Part shown: piece after piece, positions 63,589 through 64,000 of the stretch
Position numbering within the stretch: the stretch's first letter is position 1
Layout: each line of letters begins with the position of its first letter
Assembly (NCBI GenBank): GCA_027621355.1
Contig: JAQCBZ010000002.1
Span: 1 to 64,000, forward strand
DNA from: Bacteroidota bacterium
GTDB taxonomy: Bacteria > Bacteroidota > Rhodothermia > Balneolales > Balneolaceae
Direction of reading: 5' to 3'
Length of the DNA: 64,000 nucleotides
The notes under the pieces: model-generated
What the model was told of the DNA's origin: nothing
The model's database searches: none
What the model saw: only the letters and a program-made list of their open reading frames with translations
Translations under genes and position numbers: made by a program

Positions 63589-63999
63589 CTACAACGGCCT
63601 CCAAGGGAAGCGACGGTAATCGGGCTTTCGCTTCTCCTTAAAGGCATCTCGCCCTTCAACGGCCTCATCCTGAGCATAGGCAAGACGTGTTGCCTCGCCG
63701 GAGAATACTTGCTGCCCCACCATTCCATCATCCACGGCATTAAAGGCAAACTTGAGCATCCTAATCGATGTTGGACTCTTCGAGAGGATTTCGCGAGCCC
63801 ATTCAATAGCGGTCTGCTCTAGCTCAGCATGAGGTACAGATGCATTCACCATGCCCATCTCAACGGCCTCATCGGCTGAGTAGGTACGGCCCAAAAAGAA
63901 GATTTCACGAGCACGCTTTTGACCCACTTGGCGAGCAAGCAACGCCGATCCATAACCGCCATCGAAACTTGCAACATCTGCATCTGTCTGTTTAAAACG
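63589..63999 (-). CDS. menB: 1,4-Dihydroxy-2-naphthoyl-CoA synthase, 5' part outside window
   Basis: Crotonase-fold enzyme that closes the naphthoate ring, the step after MenE. Only the C-terminal 136 codons are in the window. SFDGGYGSALLARQVGQKRA begins just inside the edge, and FFLGRTYSADEAVEMGMVN, then AREILSKSPTSIRMLKFAFN and the terminal EGRDAFKEKRKPDYRRFPW are typical of MenB. The frame enters from beyond 64000 without a start. With menA, menC and menE on the same strand, it adds to a menaquinone locus, interrupted here by glnN. Confidence 0.93.
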   Translation of the reverse strand, partial: RFKQTDADVASFDGGYGSALLARQVGQKRAREIFFLGRTYSADEAVEMGMVNASVPHAELEQTAIEWAREILSKSPTSIRMLKFAFNAVDDGMVGQQVFSGEATRLAYAQDEAVEGRDAFKEKRKPDYRRFPWRPL

Positions 64000-64000
64000 G

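Overview
The window looks like a chromosomal core region of a Bacteroidota-grade bacterium, probably of the Rhodothermota/Balneolota type. The evidence is: several promoter-like sequences of the TTTG...TAnnTTTG form used by that group; few visible Shine-Dalgarno sites; the ssb-gldE gene pair; an atpBEFHAG cluster with no atpDC after it; a bifunctional HisB; a type III glutamine synthetase; a menaquinone (menA/C/E/B) cluster; and a tiny lysine-rich mS38/COX24-like ribosomal protein. I see no insertion sequence, prophage, CRISPR array or toxin-antitoxin pair. Genes are tightly packed, and no gene-free stretch exceeds 300 bases (the longest is about 253 bases, 61143-61395).

Layout. 1-2.3 kb (minus): shikimate kinase (cut by the window edge) and an RqcH/NFACT ribosome-rescue protein. 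2.4-5.7 kb: an unknown protein, the tiny ribosomal-type ORF, then the lysine/DAP genes dapB-dapA-dapD; dapD carries an apparent frameshift. 5.8-12 kb: ssb, a GldE/CNNM membrane protein, murB, a large DUF2779 protein with a Cas4-like cysteine layout, and purB. 12-16.8 kb: a small unknown ORF, guaB, a glycosyltransferase, an M23 peptidase, a bactofilin and an AtpZ-like protein, leading into the ATP synthase genes (16.9-22.1 kb). A tRNA-Ser(UGA) follows.

22.2-29.1 kb (minus): a complete-looking hisGDCBHAFI operon, except that the last gene is HisI alone, without HisE. 29.2-41.2 kb: an envelope region. A TolC-type protein and an MlaC-like protein come first, a DUF3047 protein and a large MMPL/RND exporter come last. 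Between them lies a surface-glycan block: two glycosyltransferases, a flippase, a membrane-anchored methyltransferase and an HTTM-type protein with its small partner. 41.2-45 kb: TrkH and TrkA potassium uptake, then recO. 45-50 kb: a DegP-like protease, isocitrate dehydrogenase, a small membrane protein and mutL.

50-56 kb (minus): a HlyIII/PAQR protein, an RsmI-like methylase, a two-TM protein, a serine-hydrolase-like protein that has lost its catalytic motifs, and the overlapping set ccmB-holB-dapF. 56-64 kb: ptsN, folD, then menE-menC-menA (minus), an AT-rich intergenic region with two perfect DnaA boxes, the type III glutamine synthetase and the end of menB.

The most notable points are the dapD frameshift, the dyad overlapping the guaB promoter and the one in the predicted icd leader, hairpins placed inside operons (atpE/atpF, hisC/hisB), the DUF2779 protein, the pseudo-serine hydrolase, and the DnaA-box region near 61.2 kb. 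No wholly new multi-gene system is demonstrated; the best candidates are listed as findings with tests.
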